From: Arenicellales bacterium
GTDB lineage: Bacteria > Pseudomonadota > Gammaproteobacteria > Arenicellales > JAHEKD01
Direction of reading: 5' to 3'
DNA length: 64,000 bases
NCBI GenBank assembly: GCA_028284225.1
Contig: JANQSD010000005.1
Span: 62,001 to 126,000 of the forward strand
In this document: in pieces, positions 38,425 to 48,485 of the stretch
How the letters are laid out: every line of letters starts with the position of its first letter
Numbering within the stretch: the first letter of the stretch is position 1
Notes under the pieces: generated by a model
The model's input: the letters and a program-made list of their open reading frames with translations, nothing else
What the model was told of the DNA's origin: nothing
Databases searched by the model: none
Program-made: the position numbers and the translations under genes

Positions 38425-39675
38425 TTAATCTATAGCATTGGCGGCGCTGACAACAGCATGCAACAACACATTTGCGCCAGCTGTGGCCCACTGCGGCAAG
38501 ATTTTTTCTTCCTCGTTATGAGAGAGTCCGCCGACACAGGGGCAAAATAACATCGCTGTCGGTACAACCCTGGCAATATAGCAGGCATCATGGCCAGCAC
38601 CGGATATCATTTCCCGATAGTTGTAGTTAAGTTTTTGTGTGGCTTGGCGTAAATAATCCACATTAGAGTCATTAAATTTTACCGGCTCAAATGCACTCAC
38701 TTGTTGAATAGTGAGATGAAGGCCAAGCTCTTTACAGATTGTTTGAGATTGTGCATTGAAATTTGCAGTCATTAAATCAATAACTTCCTGAGTCGGATGA
38801 CGGAAATCAACACTAAATGTCACTTCCCCCGGAATGGTGTTGCGCGAGTTAGGACTGGAATGAATATATCCAACTGTACCCACAGCATCAGGTCCGTGAT
38901 CCAGCGCGATTTGTTTGACGGTAGTAATCATCTGTGCAGCTGCGGCCAAGGCATCCTTACGCATCGGCATTGGTGTAGAACCGGAATGGCTTTCTTTACC
39001 TTGAACACTCACATCGAGCCAGAGAAATCCCTGCCCGTGGGTGACAATGCCAATATCAAGGTTCTCGGCCTCAAGAATCGGGCCTTGTTCGATATGAAAT
39101 TCATAATAAGCATGTAACGGATATTTGCCGACAGGTTCTGAGCCGTTAAAACCAATTCGCTGTAGCTCTTCACCAAATGAATGGCCGTCAAAGTCGATTC
39201 GGCGTTTGGCCCAATCTTTAGTATATACACCAGCAAATACACCGGAGCTGAGCATAGGTGGTGCAAATCTGGCACCTTCTTCATTGGTCCAGTTTATGAT
39301 TACAATGGGTCGCCGGGTAGTAATGTTCTGCTCGTTCATTGATCTTACGATTTCCAACCCTGTCAATACACCCAGGACACCGTCGTATTTCCCTCCCGTC
39401 GGTTGAGTGTCAAGGTGACTGCCAATGGCTATAGGTGCCAAGCTGGGCTCGCTACCTGCTCGCAGTGCAAACATATTGCCCATGGAATCAACCGTCACAG
39501 TCATGCCTGCCTGTTGACACCAGTTAGCAAAAAGCTGTCGCCCTTTACGGTCTTCATCAGTTAAGGTTTGGCGATTGCAACCACCTTTAGCAGTTGCGCC
39601 GATCTGAGCCATTTCTTCCAGGCTATGCCAAAGACGCTGACCATTAGTTTTTATATCATCGTTGAGTTGGCTCAT
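38425..39675 (-). CDS. M20-family Zn-dependent amidohydrolase (N-carbamoyl-amino acid hydrolase / allantoate amidohydrolase type)
   Basis: 'IGSHLDTQPTGGKYDGVLGVLTGLE', 'NEEGARF', 'FHIEQGPILE', 'MISGAGHDACYIA'. Confidence 0.9.
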   Translation of the reverse strand: MSQLNDDIKTNGQRLWHSLEEMAQIGATAKGGCNRQTLTDEDRKGRQLFANWCQQAGMTVTVDSMGNMFALRAGSEPSLAPIAIGSHLDTQPTGGKYDGVLGVLTGLEIVRSMNEQNITTRRPIVIINWTNEEGARFAPPMLSSGVFAGVYTKDWAKRRIDFDGHSFGEELQRIGFNGSEPVGKYPLHAYYEFHIEQGPILEAENLDIGIVTHGQGFLWLDVSVQGKESHSGSTPMPMRKDALAAAAQMITTVKQIALDHGPDAVGTVGYIHSSPNSRNTIPGEVTFSVDFRHPTQEVIDLMTANFNAQSQTICKELGLHLTIQQVSAFEPVKFNDSNVDYLRQATQKLNYNYREMISGAGHDACYIARVVPTAMLFCPCVGGLSHNEEEKILPQWATAGANVLLHAVVSAANAID

Positions 39676-39902
39676 AGGTTTTGATCTATCGGTTGGTTGT
39701 AGTTATCGCTTGCTGACTCAGGCAATATCTTAAGAGCAAATTAAATCAACATGACCATCAGCGCTATGAAATTCACTCAGGATCATGTGATTGTTAAAAA
39801 TACACTTTATCAGGATTTGTTTGGGTTTTTAAGCAGCAATGGTTAATCTGTTCAAGATTTTCGCTGATTTGTGGCGCCACTAATACTAAACTTGGGCACA
39901 TT

Positions 39903-40814
39903 ATGAAACTTAACCCACCAAGCACAGGTTTTGCTTCAACCGCGGTATTTTTGTCAGCATCGCTGTGGGGGTTGTACTGGATACCCTTGCGTTATCTTGA
40001 AGGTAAAGGTGTTGACGGATTTTGGGCTATCGCCATGTTGAATTTTCCAGCTGCACTGGTTTTGGCATTGACCATGACCAGGCAATTCACGCAACAACGA
40101 AATCATTTAAATCACGCGATTTTGATAGGACTTTTTACAGGTTTGGGTATTGCGCTTTATACAGCTGGGCTGATTTATTCTTCCGTTGTCAGGGCCACGC
40201 TTTTATTTTATTTAACGCCGGTATGGGGCACTTTGATTGGGTTATTTTGGTTAAGCGAAAAGACCACCTGGCAACGTTGGACTGCGATTGTATTAGGTTT
40301 AATGGGGTTATTATTGCTAGTCTCCGGTGGCGGTTCAGTCCCTTTAAATATTGGTGATATTTTTGGCTTTCTTTCGGGTGTATTTTGGGCGTTGGGCGCG
40401 TCCATGATCAAGCGTTTTGATGAAGTACCGCTAACACTTATGACTATGTTTCAGTTTTTCTTTACTGCACTGACAGCAATCTTGGTGGGTTATCTCACTC
40501 GTACTGTGCCGTTGCCGAATTTAGAGCTAATAAAGGATTATCTGCCGATGACTGTTTTAGTTTCAATTTTGATAATCCTGCCGAGTGTCTGGGTTGTATT
40601 CTGGGCGCAAAAATTTCTGTTTCCCGGGCGTGTAGGTTTGTTAATGATGTCTGAAGTGTTAGTAGCCGTATTGACCGCCAGCATTTTCTTGCCGGAAGAA
40701 AAAATGGCGATGCTTGAGTGGGTGGGAGCGGTGTTGATTATTGGTGCTTGTTTGGTTGAAGTCTTTTTAGCCCGCAACCATAGTCTTAATACGAAATCTG
40801 TACGCGGTGGATAA
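39903..40814 (+). CDS. EamA/DMT-family transporter
   Basis: ten-TM pattern with two EamA halves. Confidence 0.87.
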   Translation: MKLNPPSTGFASTAVFLSASLWGLYWIPLRYLEGKGVDGFWAIAMLNFPAALVLALTMTRQFTQQRNHLNHAILIGLFTGLGIALYTAGLIYSSVVRATLLFYLTPVWGTLIGLFWLSEKTTWQRWTAIVLGLMGLLLLVSGGGSVPLNIGDIFGFLSGVFWALGASMIKRFDEVPLTLMTMFQFFFTALTAILVGYLTRTVPLPNLELIKDYLPMTVLVSILIILPSVWVVFWAQKFLFPGRVGLLMMSEVLVAVLTASIFLPEEKMAMLEWVGAVLIIGACLVEVFLARNHSLNTKSVRGG

Positions 40815-40841
40815 ATTAGGGATGATTGGAAGGAACTCACA

Positions 40842-41684
40842 ATGAAATTACTTAGATTTGGTCCAAGAGGCCATGAAAAGCCCGGGATTATTGATAATAA
40901 CGGCGGTGTGCGTGATTTATCGGCACATATAGATGACATCACGGGTGCCACTATCAATGATGTGGAATTGGCAAAGATTGCACAAATTGATCCTGAAAGT
41001 TTGCCTAAGGTTGAAGCTTGTCGATACGGCCCTTGTGTAGGTGGCGTTGGCAAGTTTATCTGTATCGGCCTAAACTATTCTGACCATGCTGCTGAAGCGG
41101 ATATGATTGTTCCAAGTGAGCCAATAGTATTTGCCAAAGCGACTTCAGCAATTTGCGGCCCCAACGATAATATTGAAATTCCACCAGGTGCCAGTACAAC
41201 GGATTGGGAAATAGAGTTGGGGGTTGTGATCGGCAAACATGCCAAATACGTTGATGAGATTGAAGCTTTAGATTATGTAGCCGGATATTGTGTTGTTAAC
41301 GATGTTTCTGAGCGTGATTTCCAGATCAACCGAGAAGGTCAATGGATCAAAGGAAAGTCGGCAGATACGTTTGGGCCAATTGGTCCTTGGTTGGTAACGC
41401 GCGATGAGGTGCCTGATCCACAAAATTTAACTATGTATCTCGATGTAAACGGCAAGCGTATGCAAACTGGTTCGACAGTTACGATGATTTACGGCGTTGC
41501 GTATATCGTTTCATATCTGTCGAATTTCATGAGCCTTCAGCCGGGTGATATTATTGCAACAGGTACTCCGCCCGGTGTTGGACTAGGCAAAAAACCTTTC
41601 CCTGTTTATCTTAAGCCCGGTGACACCGTTGAGTTAAGTATTGAAGGTTTAGGGCAACAAAATCAAAATGTTGTTAAGGGTTAG
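40842..41684 (+). CDS. fumarylacetoacetate hydrolase-family protein
   Basis: 'FICIGLNYSDHAAEADM', 'DWEIELGVVIGKHAK', 'GDIIATGTPPGVG'. Confidence 0.92.
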   Translation: MKLLRFGPRGHEKPGIIDNNGGVRDLSAHIDDITGATINDVELAKIAQIDPESLPKVEACRYGPCVGGVGKFICIGLNYSDHAAEADMIVPSEPIVFAKATSAICGPNDNIEIPPGASTTDWEIELGVVIGKHAKYVDEIEALDYVAGYCVVNDVSERDFQINREGQWIKGKSADTFGPIGPWLVTRDEVPDPQNLTMYLDVNGKRMQTGSTVTMIYGVAYIVSYLSNFMSLQPGDIIATGTPPGVGLGKKPFPVYLKPGDTVELSIEGLGQQNQNVVKG

Positions 41685-41699
41685 AGAAGACAGGCTATG

Positions 41700-41842
41700 T
41701 AGAACCTATCTCAAAATGCCTGCGCTTGTTAATACGTCGTTAAACGCTCGCTCAAAATGCTCATTTACCTTAAGTAAACTGCGCTTTTTTGCTCATCTTT
41801 GCCTCGTCTGAACAGCGCTCGACTATTTTGAGGTAGGTTCTA
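41700..41842. mobile_element. 143-bp MITE-like element, copy A
   Basis: TIRs TAGAACCTATCTCAAAAT ... ATTTTGAGGTAGGTTCTA (17/18 complementary). Confidence 0.85.
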
Positions 41843-41856
41843 GTTAGTCTAGAGGA

Positions 41857-42975
41857 CTAGTGATTTAAATAATCACGAAAAACATTCAATCCTTCATCGA
41901 TATTTTTACGGCCGAAACCAATTCGGAATCTGTCTTGAGGTGCCTTAAGTAATTCAGATCGGTAAATTTTTGGCGGTAACAATAAGATGCCGGTTTTTTC
42001 CACTAACTGCTCACAAAACTCATTTGTATCGAGCAGGCCTTTGTAGCGGGGGTAGCCCACACAGCCGCCGTCAGGTCGAGACCATTCAAACAAATCTGGG
42101 AACTCTGCAAAAAATGAAGTTAGTTTCTCTGCGTTACGATTAACAAGATCGCGATTTCGCCCTAAGATTTTTTCTTTGGCCTTAAGTGCAATAATGGCTA
42201 GCCGCTCGCTTGGAGCAGAATTACAAATAGACAGATAATGTTTATAACGTTCCATCCTTTGCAGGACTTCACTGTCCTTGCACATAATCCAACCGATTCT
42301 GAGCCCGGATAACCCATAGGCTTTGGACATGACATTCAGCGAAAGCCCTTTCTCATAAACATCGGCAACTTGAGGCAAGCGTATTGAATCGTCTCGCTCA
42401 ACCAGGCGATAAACTTCATCGCTGAATAAATAAATGCCGTGTTTGCGACAAAGCTCAACAAGCGCATTGAAGCGGCTTTGCTCGAGTATTGCACCAGTCG
42501 GGTTATTAGGAAAATTAATTGAAATCAGTTTTGTATTTGGCTGAATCAAGCTTTCTAGTTGGTCTATATCTAAAGACCAATTATCGTTTTCATTCAGGGG
42601 TATGCCCGATACTTCGCAGATTTGCAGCGGGACGGTCTCTGCTGCTTGATAATTGGGGACGGCAATGATTGCATGATCGTCTTTATTGAGCAGTGTGCGC
42701 ATAGCGATATAAACGCCTTCCTCGGCGCCGGCAAAACACAATATGTTAGAAGCTATAGCTGTATCATAAGTTCCGGCAATTTGTTCACGTAACTGTGGGT
42801 GGCCATAAGTTTCGGTGTAACCCAGCCATTGTTGCTCGAACGCTTCTCTATCTTCAGCTGAGGCTAGCGCCAAAAGCTCGGATACAGAAAGGCTTTCTAT
42901 ATCCGAGGCTGTCATGTGGTATTTAGCAGTAAATTCCCATTTGGAAAAATACACTTCAAGGGCAAAATTACGCAT
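41857..42975 (-). CDS. class I/II PLP-dependent aminotransferase
   Basis: 'NFPNNPTGAIL', 'VMSKAYGLSGLRIGW'. Confidence 0.9.
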   Translation of the reverse strand: MRNFALEVYFSKWEFTAKYHMTASDIESLSVSELLALASAEDREAFEQQWLGYTETYGHPQLREQIAGTYDTAIASNILCFAGAEEGVYIAMRTLLNKDDHAIIAVPNYQAAETVPLQICEVSGIPLNENDNWSLDIDQLESLIQPNTKLISINFPNNPTGAILEQSRFNALVELCRKHGIYLFSDEVYRLVERDDSIRLPQVADVYEKGLSLNVMSKAYGLSGLRIGWIMCKDSEVLQRMERYKHYLSICNSAPSERLAIIALKAKEKILGRNRDLVNRNAEKLTSFFAEFPDLFEWSRPDGGCVGYPRYKGLLDTNEFCEQLVEKTGILLLPPKIYRSELLKAPQDRFRIGFGRKNIDEGLNVFRDYLNH

Positions 42976-42986
42976 TAGTTTGATCC

Positions 42987-44447
42987 TTATCGTCGTAGTG
43001 CTTTTTTATAGTCAAGTTCAGCTGGGTCAGCGATTACAGCGCCAAGTGCTTTAACTAAAAAGATTTGTTCTGAAATACTCTCAAAATCATTCCTGAAATG
43101 TACTGAGCTCTTCAGCACTATGATTTTTTGTTCAATCGGTTCTATCCTGAGATGCCGCAAAATAGACCGATCGGCCACTTGCACTTTTTTTGAGCTGACG
43201 ATCACTTTAATACCCTGGATATCGAGCAGCGCCATTAATCCAAGTTGCATGCGAGCACCAAAGTACATGGGGCCAGTGCCGACAAATTGTCCATCACCCA
43301 GGGCAAGTACTTTTGCCTGTGTAGCCAAGGGCGAATGACCGGGCATGCCGGATTTATCACCAAGTTCAATTTCTATAGTCGAATTTAATCCCGCGTGATG
43401 TGCCGATGCAGCTGTATCAGGGTCGGCTATGGTTGCAACAACAGCTCCATTCGCAGCTTGAGTGATTAACTCACGCAAGATCCCCGTTGTATCACCGGTG
43501 CCGCCACCACCGGGGTTATCCTGAGTATCGGCTAAAGTGACGGGTTTAGGCGCATTTTCACTAACTATAATAGCCTGGCTGACAGCATGTTGAGGTGTGA
43601 GTATGTCGCCTTTGAAATTATTTTTGTTAGTTTGAATCCAGTTCAGCATTTGTGAACAAGCATCATCGGCGGCTGATTGCGATTGTCCATAAGCCACAAC
43701 TGCCGGCCCAACATCTTCAAAGTCAGATAAATGAAAACCAACTGCTATAGCGGCCGCATAAACGTCGTTGCCGATGATTTTATCCAAACCTGCATAGATC
43801 GAAGCAGTGGGTTCCATCCAGGTATAACCCCAGTTCAATGGAATTAAAAAATCGGTTTTAAGTATGGATTTGAACCAGTGCTCACCATTCATTAATTGCA
43901 GCAGATGGCGGGCCGTACGGGCGCCGGTTTCACCCATGTCTATGTGTGGATAAGTACGGAAGATATCTATCACTGTCGCAAGTTCTACCATTGCCTCAGT
44001 GACATTGGCATGCATGTCGAGGCTAACGGCAATGGGCAGATCATTACCGACCAGGTTACGAATCCGCTTTAGAATTTCGCTTTCGCCATCGTCATAGGTC
44101 TGAGTGACCATAGCACCGTGCAAATCAAGGTAAATTCCATCCAGCGGCATTTGTGATTTAATCTGATCGAGTAACTGTTTGCTAATACGCTCAAATGCAT
44201 CGTCGGTAACATACGAGGAAGGCGGCGCTGCGCACCATAAAAGGGGAATTATCTCATGCCGGGTGTTTGCTAATTCTTCCAGGGCGCCGGTAATTGGTAG
44301 ATGAACGCCATCCACAGCCTTAAACATTTCATCGCCGACCGCTAATCCCGGCCATTCATCGGCTTCGACAAAGGCAGCATAGGTAGCAAGTTGTGGCGCA
44401 AACGTGTTGGTTTCGTGTTGCCAACCACCGACTGCGATGCATGCCAT
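42987..44447 (-). CDS. M81-family metallopeptidase (MlrC-like)
   Basis: 'IAVGGWQHETNTFAP', 'GIYLDLHGAMVT', 'ADTQDNPGGGGTGDTTGILREL'. Confidence 0.92.
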   Translation of the reverse strand: MACIAVGGWQHETNTFAPQLATYAAFVEADEWPGLAVGDEMFKAVDGVHLPITGALEELANTRHEIIPLLWCAAPPSSYVTDDAFERISKQLLDQIKSQMPLDGIYLDLHGAMVTQTYDDGESEILKRIRNLVGNDLPIAVSLDMHANVTEAMVELATVIDIFRTYPHIDMGETGARTARHLLQLMNGEHWFKSILKTDFLIPLNWGYTWMEPTASIYAGLDKIIGNDVYAAAIAVGFHLSDFEDVGPAVVAYGQSQSAADDACSQMLNWIQTNKNNFKGDILTPQHAVSQAIIVSENAPKPVTLADTQDNPGGGGTGDTTGILRELITQAANGAVVATIADPDTAASAHHAGLNSTIEIELGDKSGMPGHSPLATQAKVLALGDGQFVGTGPMYFGARMQLGLMALLDIQGIKVIVSSKKVQVADRSILRHLRIEPIEQKIIVLKSSVHFRNDFESISEQIFLVKALGAVIADPAELDYKKALRR

Positions 44448-44646
44448 GATAGGGTTCCTTTATCAGTGTGACAGCCGCTAGTATACTGCGCCAGGTAGCT
44501 AAGATTAAATAGATATCATGTGGTTACCGTTTATCTGATTTTTACATTTAGGCAGGATTGCATTTCTGACTGCCTTTTGCTTCTGTCAAAATGCTGTAAT
44601 CAGATATAATCTGCGCCGTTTCCATAAAAACTAGTAAACAACTGGC

Positions 44647-45864
44647 ATGGCTTTAGCAGATAAAAATCCACTCTGGCGCCCACCCAAACATCATCAGGAC
44701 TTGCCCAAGTCGCATGATCATGTTCACTGGATGGAGTTATTTTATGATTTGATTCATGTGGTGATGATTTTTTTATTAGGCAACTATTTGTCTCATCATC
44801 ATGACATAGCGGGTTTTATCGCGTTTGTAATGCTATTCGTCGCGATGTGGTTAGCCTGGGGAGAGTCTTCTGTATACAACTCTTTATATGTGAGTACAGA
44901 CTGGTTTTATCGCTTATGCACCGCGTTTCAAACCCTCTCGGTGATGTTTATGGCGGCATCAATCCCCTCAATCGAACCCTCTTTAAGTGATCCGGGCAAA
45001 GGCTTTTCTTACTTTGCTGCCGCATATGGCATGAATCGATTGATCCTGGGATTGATGTATTTTCGTACTGTTAAATCTAAAGTAGAACATACAAGTTTAG
45101 GGCATGAGCAGGCATTACGTTTCTTTTTGCTCGGCATATTGTTTTTAATCGCTGCATTTTTACCAGGGTCGACGGGTGTTATAGTATTTATCGCAGGAGT
45201 GGTAATCACTCAACTTTTTTACTTTATACCTAACCTGACCATCATGCGCCTGGAGCGATTTGTGCCGCGCATGGGTCATTTCACTGAGCGGTTCGCACTG
45301 CTGTTATTAATCGTGAACGGTGAAGGGTTCTTCAAGCTGGTGGTGACCTTGTCAGAAAAAGGCATCTACAAAGTGGGACCTGAGGTTTTATTTAATGTCG
45401 CCTTTGGGGGGCTGGCTGTATTCGCGCTAACTTGGATTTATTTCGACTTTGTGGGTAACTACAAAATTCGCAAGGGTAATCGCTATTTGTACATGATTTG
45501 GTCTGGACATATGCTGTTAATGCTTGCCGCTGTGATGATTGGTGTGGCACTGGCCGGTGAAGTTTATGTGGGATTTATGGACCCCTTTCCTGTTTATTAC
45601 GGTACTCTGGGTTGCCTGGGCTTGGCGCTTTATTTATTCAGCATCTTTATTATTCAATGCAGTGTAGAACCTCAAGTTGCTCATCGCTTTGCTAACCCCA
45701 AGGTGCTGTTTTCCGCTATTGGGTTGTCATTACTGTGTTTCGCAACATTTCGTTATATGCCTTCAATATTTGGCAATTTACTTTGGGCGAGTGCGATTAT
45801 TCTGGTATTGCCGATCCAAATCTTTAGAGCTTACGTAGTTTTATCACGCGAAGAGCGGAGTTAA
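44647..45864 (+). CDS. LtrA-family low-temperature-requirement membrane protein
   Basis: 'HWMELFYDLIHVVMIFLLGNYLSHHHD', multi-TM. Confidence 0.8.
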   Translation: MALADKNPLWRPPKHHQDLPKSHDHVHWMELFYDLIHVVMIFLLGNYLSHHHDIAGFIAFVMLFVAMWLAWGESSVYNSLYVSTDWFYRLCTAFQTLSVMFMAASIPSIEPSLSDPGKGFSYFAAAYGMNRLILGLMYFRTVKSKVEHTSLGHEQALRFFLLGILFLIAAFLPGSTGVIVFIAGVVITQLFYFIPNLTIMRLERFVPRMGHFTERFALLLLIVNGEGFFKLVVTLSEKGIYKVGPEVLFNVAFGGLAVFALTWIYFDFVGNYKIRKGNRYLYMIWSGHMLLMLAAVMIGVALAGEVYVGFMDPFPVYYGTLGCLGLALYLFSIFIIQCSVEPQVAHRFANPKVLFSAIGLSLLCFATFRYMPSIFGNLLWASAIILVLPIQIFRAYVVLSREERS

Positions 45865-45905
45865 CCCAAGTCTTTTGGCCTATGCTAGAAAACTATTGAT
45901 TTGCT

Positions 45906-46454
45906 TTACATCGCTAAGACTTGCTCTGTGTTCACTACAGTTGCGAATTCTCCGTGTAAATTGCTTAACGTCATGGAGTGGGCTTGTTCAGCACTGTGTT
46001 CCACACCATCCGGGCCTGTTGCCGCATAGGCCCATACAGCGTCACAAACATAGTAGGTTTCAAAACCAAGATTTCCGGCCGAACGCGTTGTCGATTCAGC
46101 GCAATGATTAGCTGTGGCGCCACAAATAACTAGTCTGTCTACTTGGTCATTACGCAAATCATCTTCCAGAGAAGTGCCTATAAACCCGCTGGTGACATGT
46201 TTGATGACAACTTGCTCATTTTCAACCGGTGCGGCAAAAGGTTGGACAGCCGACCCTGGGGCATCGGCGTTAAACGGATCATCCTTATCCAGTGCGTGAT
46301 GGTGAATATGAACGACTTTGTCGCCGTTCTGGCGGAATTTGTCGAGTAGCTTTGCCACATTTTGCTCGGCTTGCGGACAGGAACGGATGGCACCGTTTTC
46401 ATCATCGTGAACAAAAGCCATTTGTACATCAATAACTAAAAGTGCGGTATTCAT
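45906..46454 (-). CDS. isochorismatase-family cysteine hydrolase
   Basis: 'TALLVIDVQMAFV', 'RLVICGATANHCAESTTRSAGNLGFETYYVCDAVWA'. Confidence 0.92.
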   Translation of the reverse strand: MNTALLVIDVQMAFVHDDENGAIRSCPQAEQNVAKLLDKFRQNGDKVVHIHHHALDKDDPFNADAPGSAVQPFAAPVENEQVVIKHVTSGFIGTSLEDDLRNDQVDRLVICGATANHCAESTTRSAGNLGFETYYVCDAVWAYAATGPDGVEHSAEQAHSMTLSNLHGEFATVVNTEQVLAM

Positions 46455-47323
46455 TTTCTTTTCTCCTGTTTATAAGCGTTGCGTCGAGTTAATATTTTTT
46501 CAACGCGGTTACCGTAAATTCGAATATTAATATCATCGCTAATGACCTTCCCAGGTTGTTCATCGTAGGTAAGAATAGCGGTAATCCGTGGCTGATTTCC
46601 CTCAACCTTTGTTACACCATGCAAAGAATAGCCACCACGAAACAAAGTAAAGGCACCAGCACCGCGACTGAATGTTTTTGCCTGTGACACATCGCCAGAT
46701 AATAATCGATCAACGGCAGTGCGATCTTCTGAGTCATCAGTGCGTGAATTCGGTAGAAAAGTAAATTCTCCTCCACTTTGTGCTGCCTGTAACAACAGCG
46801 TCACCGTACATTCAGTCGTATCATAATGCCAGGCGTGCCAACTTTCAGGTTGCAATGCCACTATATTCAAGGCCTGAAATTCATCGGCACAGCGATAAAG
46901 AACAGGCTTTTTTTGCACTCGGCGAACAAAATCGGTTAAAACCTCAGATTGGTAAAGTTGCTGGATTAGTGTATCAGTGGGAATCTGATCATCTGCCAGT
47001 TGCAAGGCATGATGAATAAACTCTTGGCGCCGCGGATCTCCCTCTGGTACGGATTCGTCTATATCACCTTGATAAATGGTGCGTTTAATGGTCAAGCTTT
47101 CAGCCGTGGGCAGCAATTGATTGGCTTCGGTTGATAGCGCCGCCAATGCCTCAGTTCGGATAAAACCATCGAAATTACACCAGCCGTTTTCCTCCATTTG
47201 TGCCTGGCAGTCCGCCAGGAATTCAGCACCTTCTCCTTGATCGAGATCGACTATTGGAAAACGCTCCAGATCGACAAGGTTCAGTGCCATATCTGCATAC
47301 TGGGTGAACGAATTACCTCTCAT
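46451..47323 (-). CDS. 2-oxoglutarate/Fe(II)-dependent oxygenase (BesD/HalD-like architecture with HxD triad)
   Basis: 'WHAWHYDTTECTVTLLLQAAQSGGEFTFLP', 'SLHGVTKVEGNQPRITAILTYD'. Confidence 0.75.
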   Translation of the reverse strand: MRGNSFTQYADMALNLVDLERFPIVDLDQGEGAEFLADCQAQMEENGWCNFDGFIRTEALAALSTEANQLLPTAESLTIKRTIYQGDIDESVPEGDPRRQEFIHHALQLADDQIPTDTLIQQLYQSEVLTDFVRRVQKKPVLYRCADEFQALNIVALQPESWHAWHYDTTECTVTLLLQAAQSGGEFTFLPNSRTDDSEDRTAVDRLLSGDVSQAKTFSRGAGAFTLFRGGYSLHGVTKVEGNQPRITAILTYDEQPGKVISDDINIRIYGNRVEKILTRRNAYKQEKRK

Positions 47324-47471
47324 AACTAATCCTCTTGTAAAACCTTGTTTTGCTATTCACTCATCATCGAGATAATAGACCTTATTTAGACAAATCAGTT
47401 TACAGCTAGAATTTGAATAATAAAAACGAAATAATAATAGCTCAAGAACATAAATTATTTATGGATAAGTC

Positions 47472-48356
47472 ATGTATAGAAATCTTAATTTAAATTGGTT
47501 GCGCACATTTGAAGCGGCGGCCAGGCATTTAAGTTTTACAGCGGCAAGTAAGGAATTAGGTTTGACCCAAACCGCTGTCAGTCTGCAAATTAAATCACTT
47601 GAAACTAAACTAGGTCAGGATTTATTTGTTCGTCGACCCAAGAGTCTGAAACTGACAGAAATTGGTAAGGCGTATTTACCCGGCGTACGTGAGTCTCTTT
47701 TTGCACTAAACCTCTCCACCAACGGATTATTTGGACCGGATCAGTCCACAACAATTATCGTCCGGGGTTCAATGGCATTTATCGTTTGGTTGGCATCCAG
47801 AGTAGGTGACTTTCATGGTCAGTATCCGAATGTGGGAATCAAGTTCGTGACCACAATCTGGATGGATTCATTAGATACGCAACCCGTTGATATAGATGTT
47901 ATTCTTGCGCCAATAGATAGAGCAAGTAATCACTTAGAAAAATTATCTGATGAATTTTTGGTCCCGATCTGCGGGCCAAAAACATCTCAAGGCATCGACT
48001 CAGTCAATGATTTAGGCAATATTCAGCCTATCCATATCCTCGGCTATGATGATCATTGGTCTCGGTACTTAGCACGATTTGGTCTGCAACATGATGTTCG
48101 TTGCACCCGGCTGCAGGTGGATACGTTTACCGCGGCCTGCGAACTGGTTGCATGTGAATTAGGTGGAGCTATTGTTCTTGAGCGGTTTGCAACCAATGCC
48201 ATAAAAACCGGTCGACTGATAAAAATTGTCGGTGAGCGAGTGCCGTTAAAACAATCACACTATCTGGTTAATGCTGAAGCAAAAATAGATATTAATCCAA
48301 TGACTGAGGCATTCAAGGCCTGGCTACACATACAATTTGTCGAAAAAGAATTATAA
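47472..48356 (+). CDS. LysR-family regulator (GcvA-like)
   Basis: 'LNWLRTFEAAARHLSFTAASKELGLTQTAVSLQIKSLE'. Confidence 0.92.
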   Translation: MYRNLNLNWLRTFEAAARHLSFTAASKELGLTQTAVSLQIKSLETKLGQDLFVRRPKSLKLTEIGKAYLPGVRESLFALNLSTNGLFGPDQSTTIIVRGSMAFIVWLASRVGDFHGQYPNVGIKFVTTIWMDSLDTQPVDIDVILAPIDRASNHLEKLSDEFLVPICGPKTSQGIDSVNDLGNIQPIHILGYDDHWSRYLARFGLQHDVRCTRLQVDTFTAACELVACELGGAIVLERFATNAIKTGRLIKIVGERVPLKQSHYLVNAEAKIDINPMTEAFKAWLHIQFVEKEL

Positions 48357-48485
48357 AAAGCAATTGATTTGTATTAATTGTGTAACTGGTTTAACCTATA
48401 GTTGATTTACAAAAAAGAGATTTACCAATGCGTCTTCGTTAATTAATTGAAAAACACATTTTGATTAATAAAAACGGAGATAGGT

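Noticed and set aside
40538-41053. 171-aa minus-strand ORF across the EamA/FAH junction
   Set aside because: Antisense to two well-supported genes; low-complexity composition without recognisable motifs.
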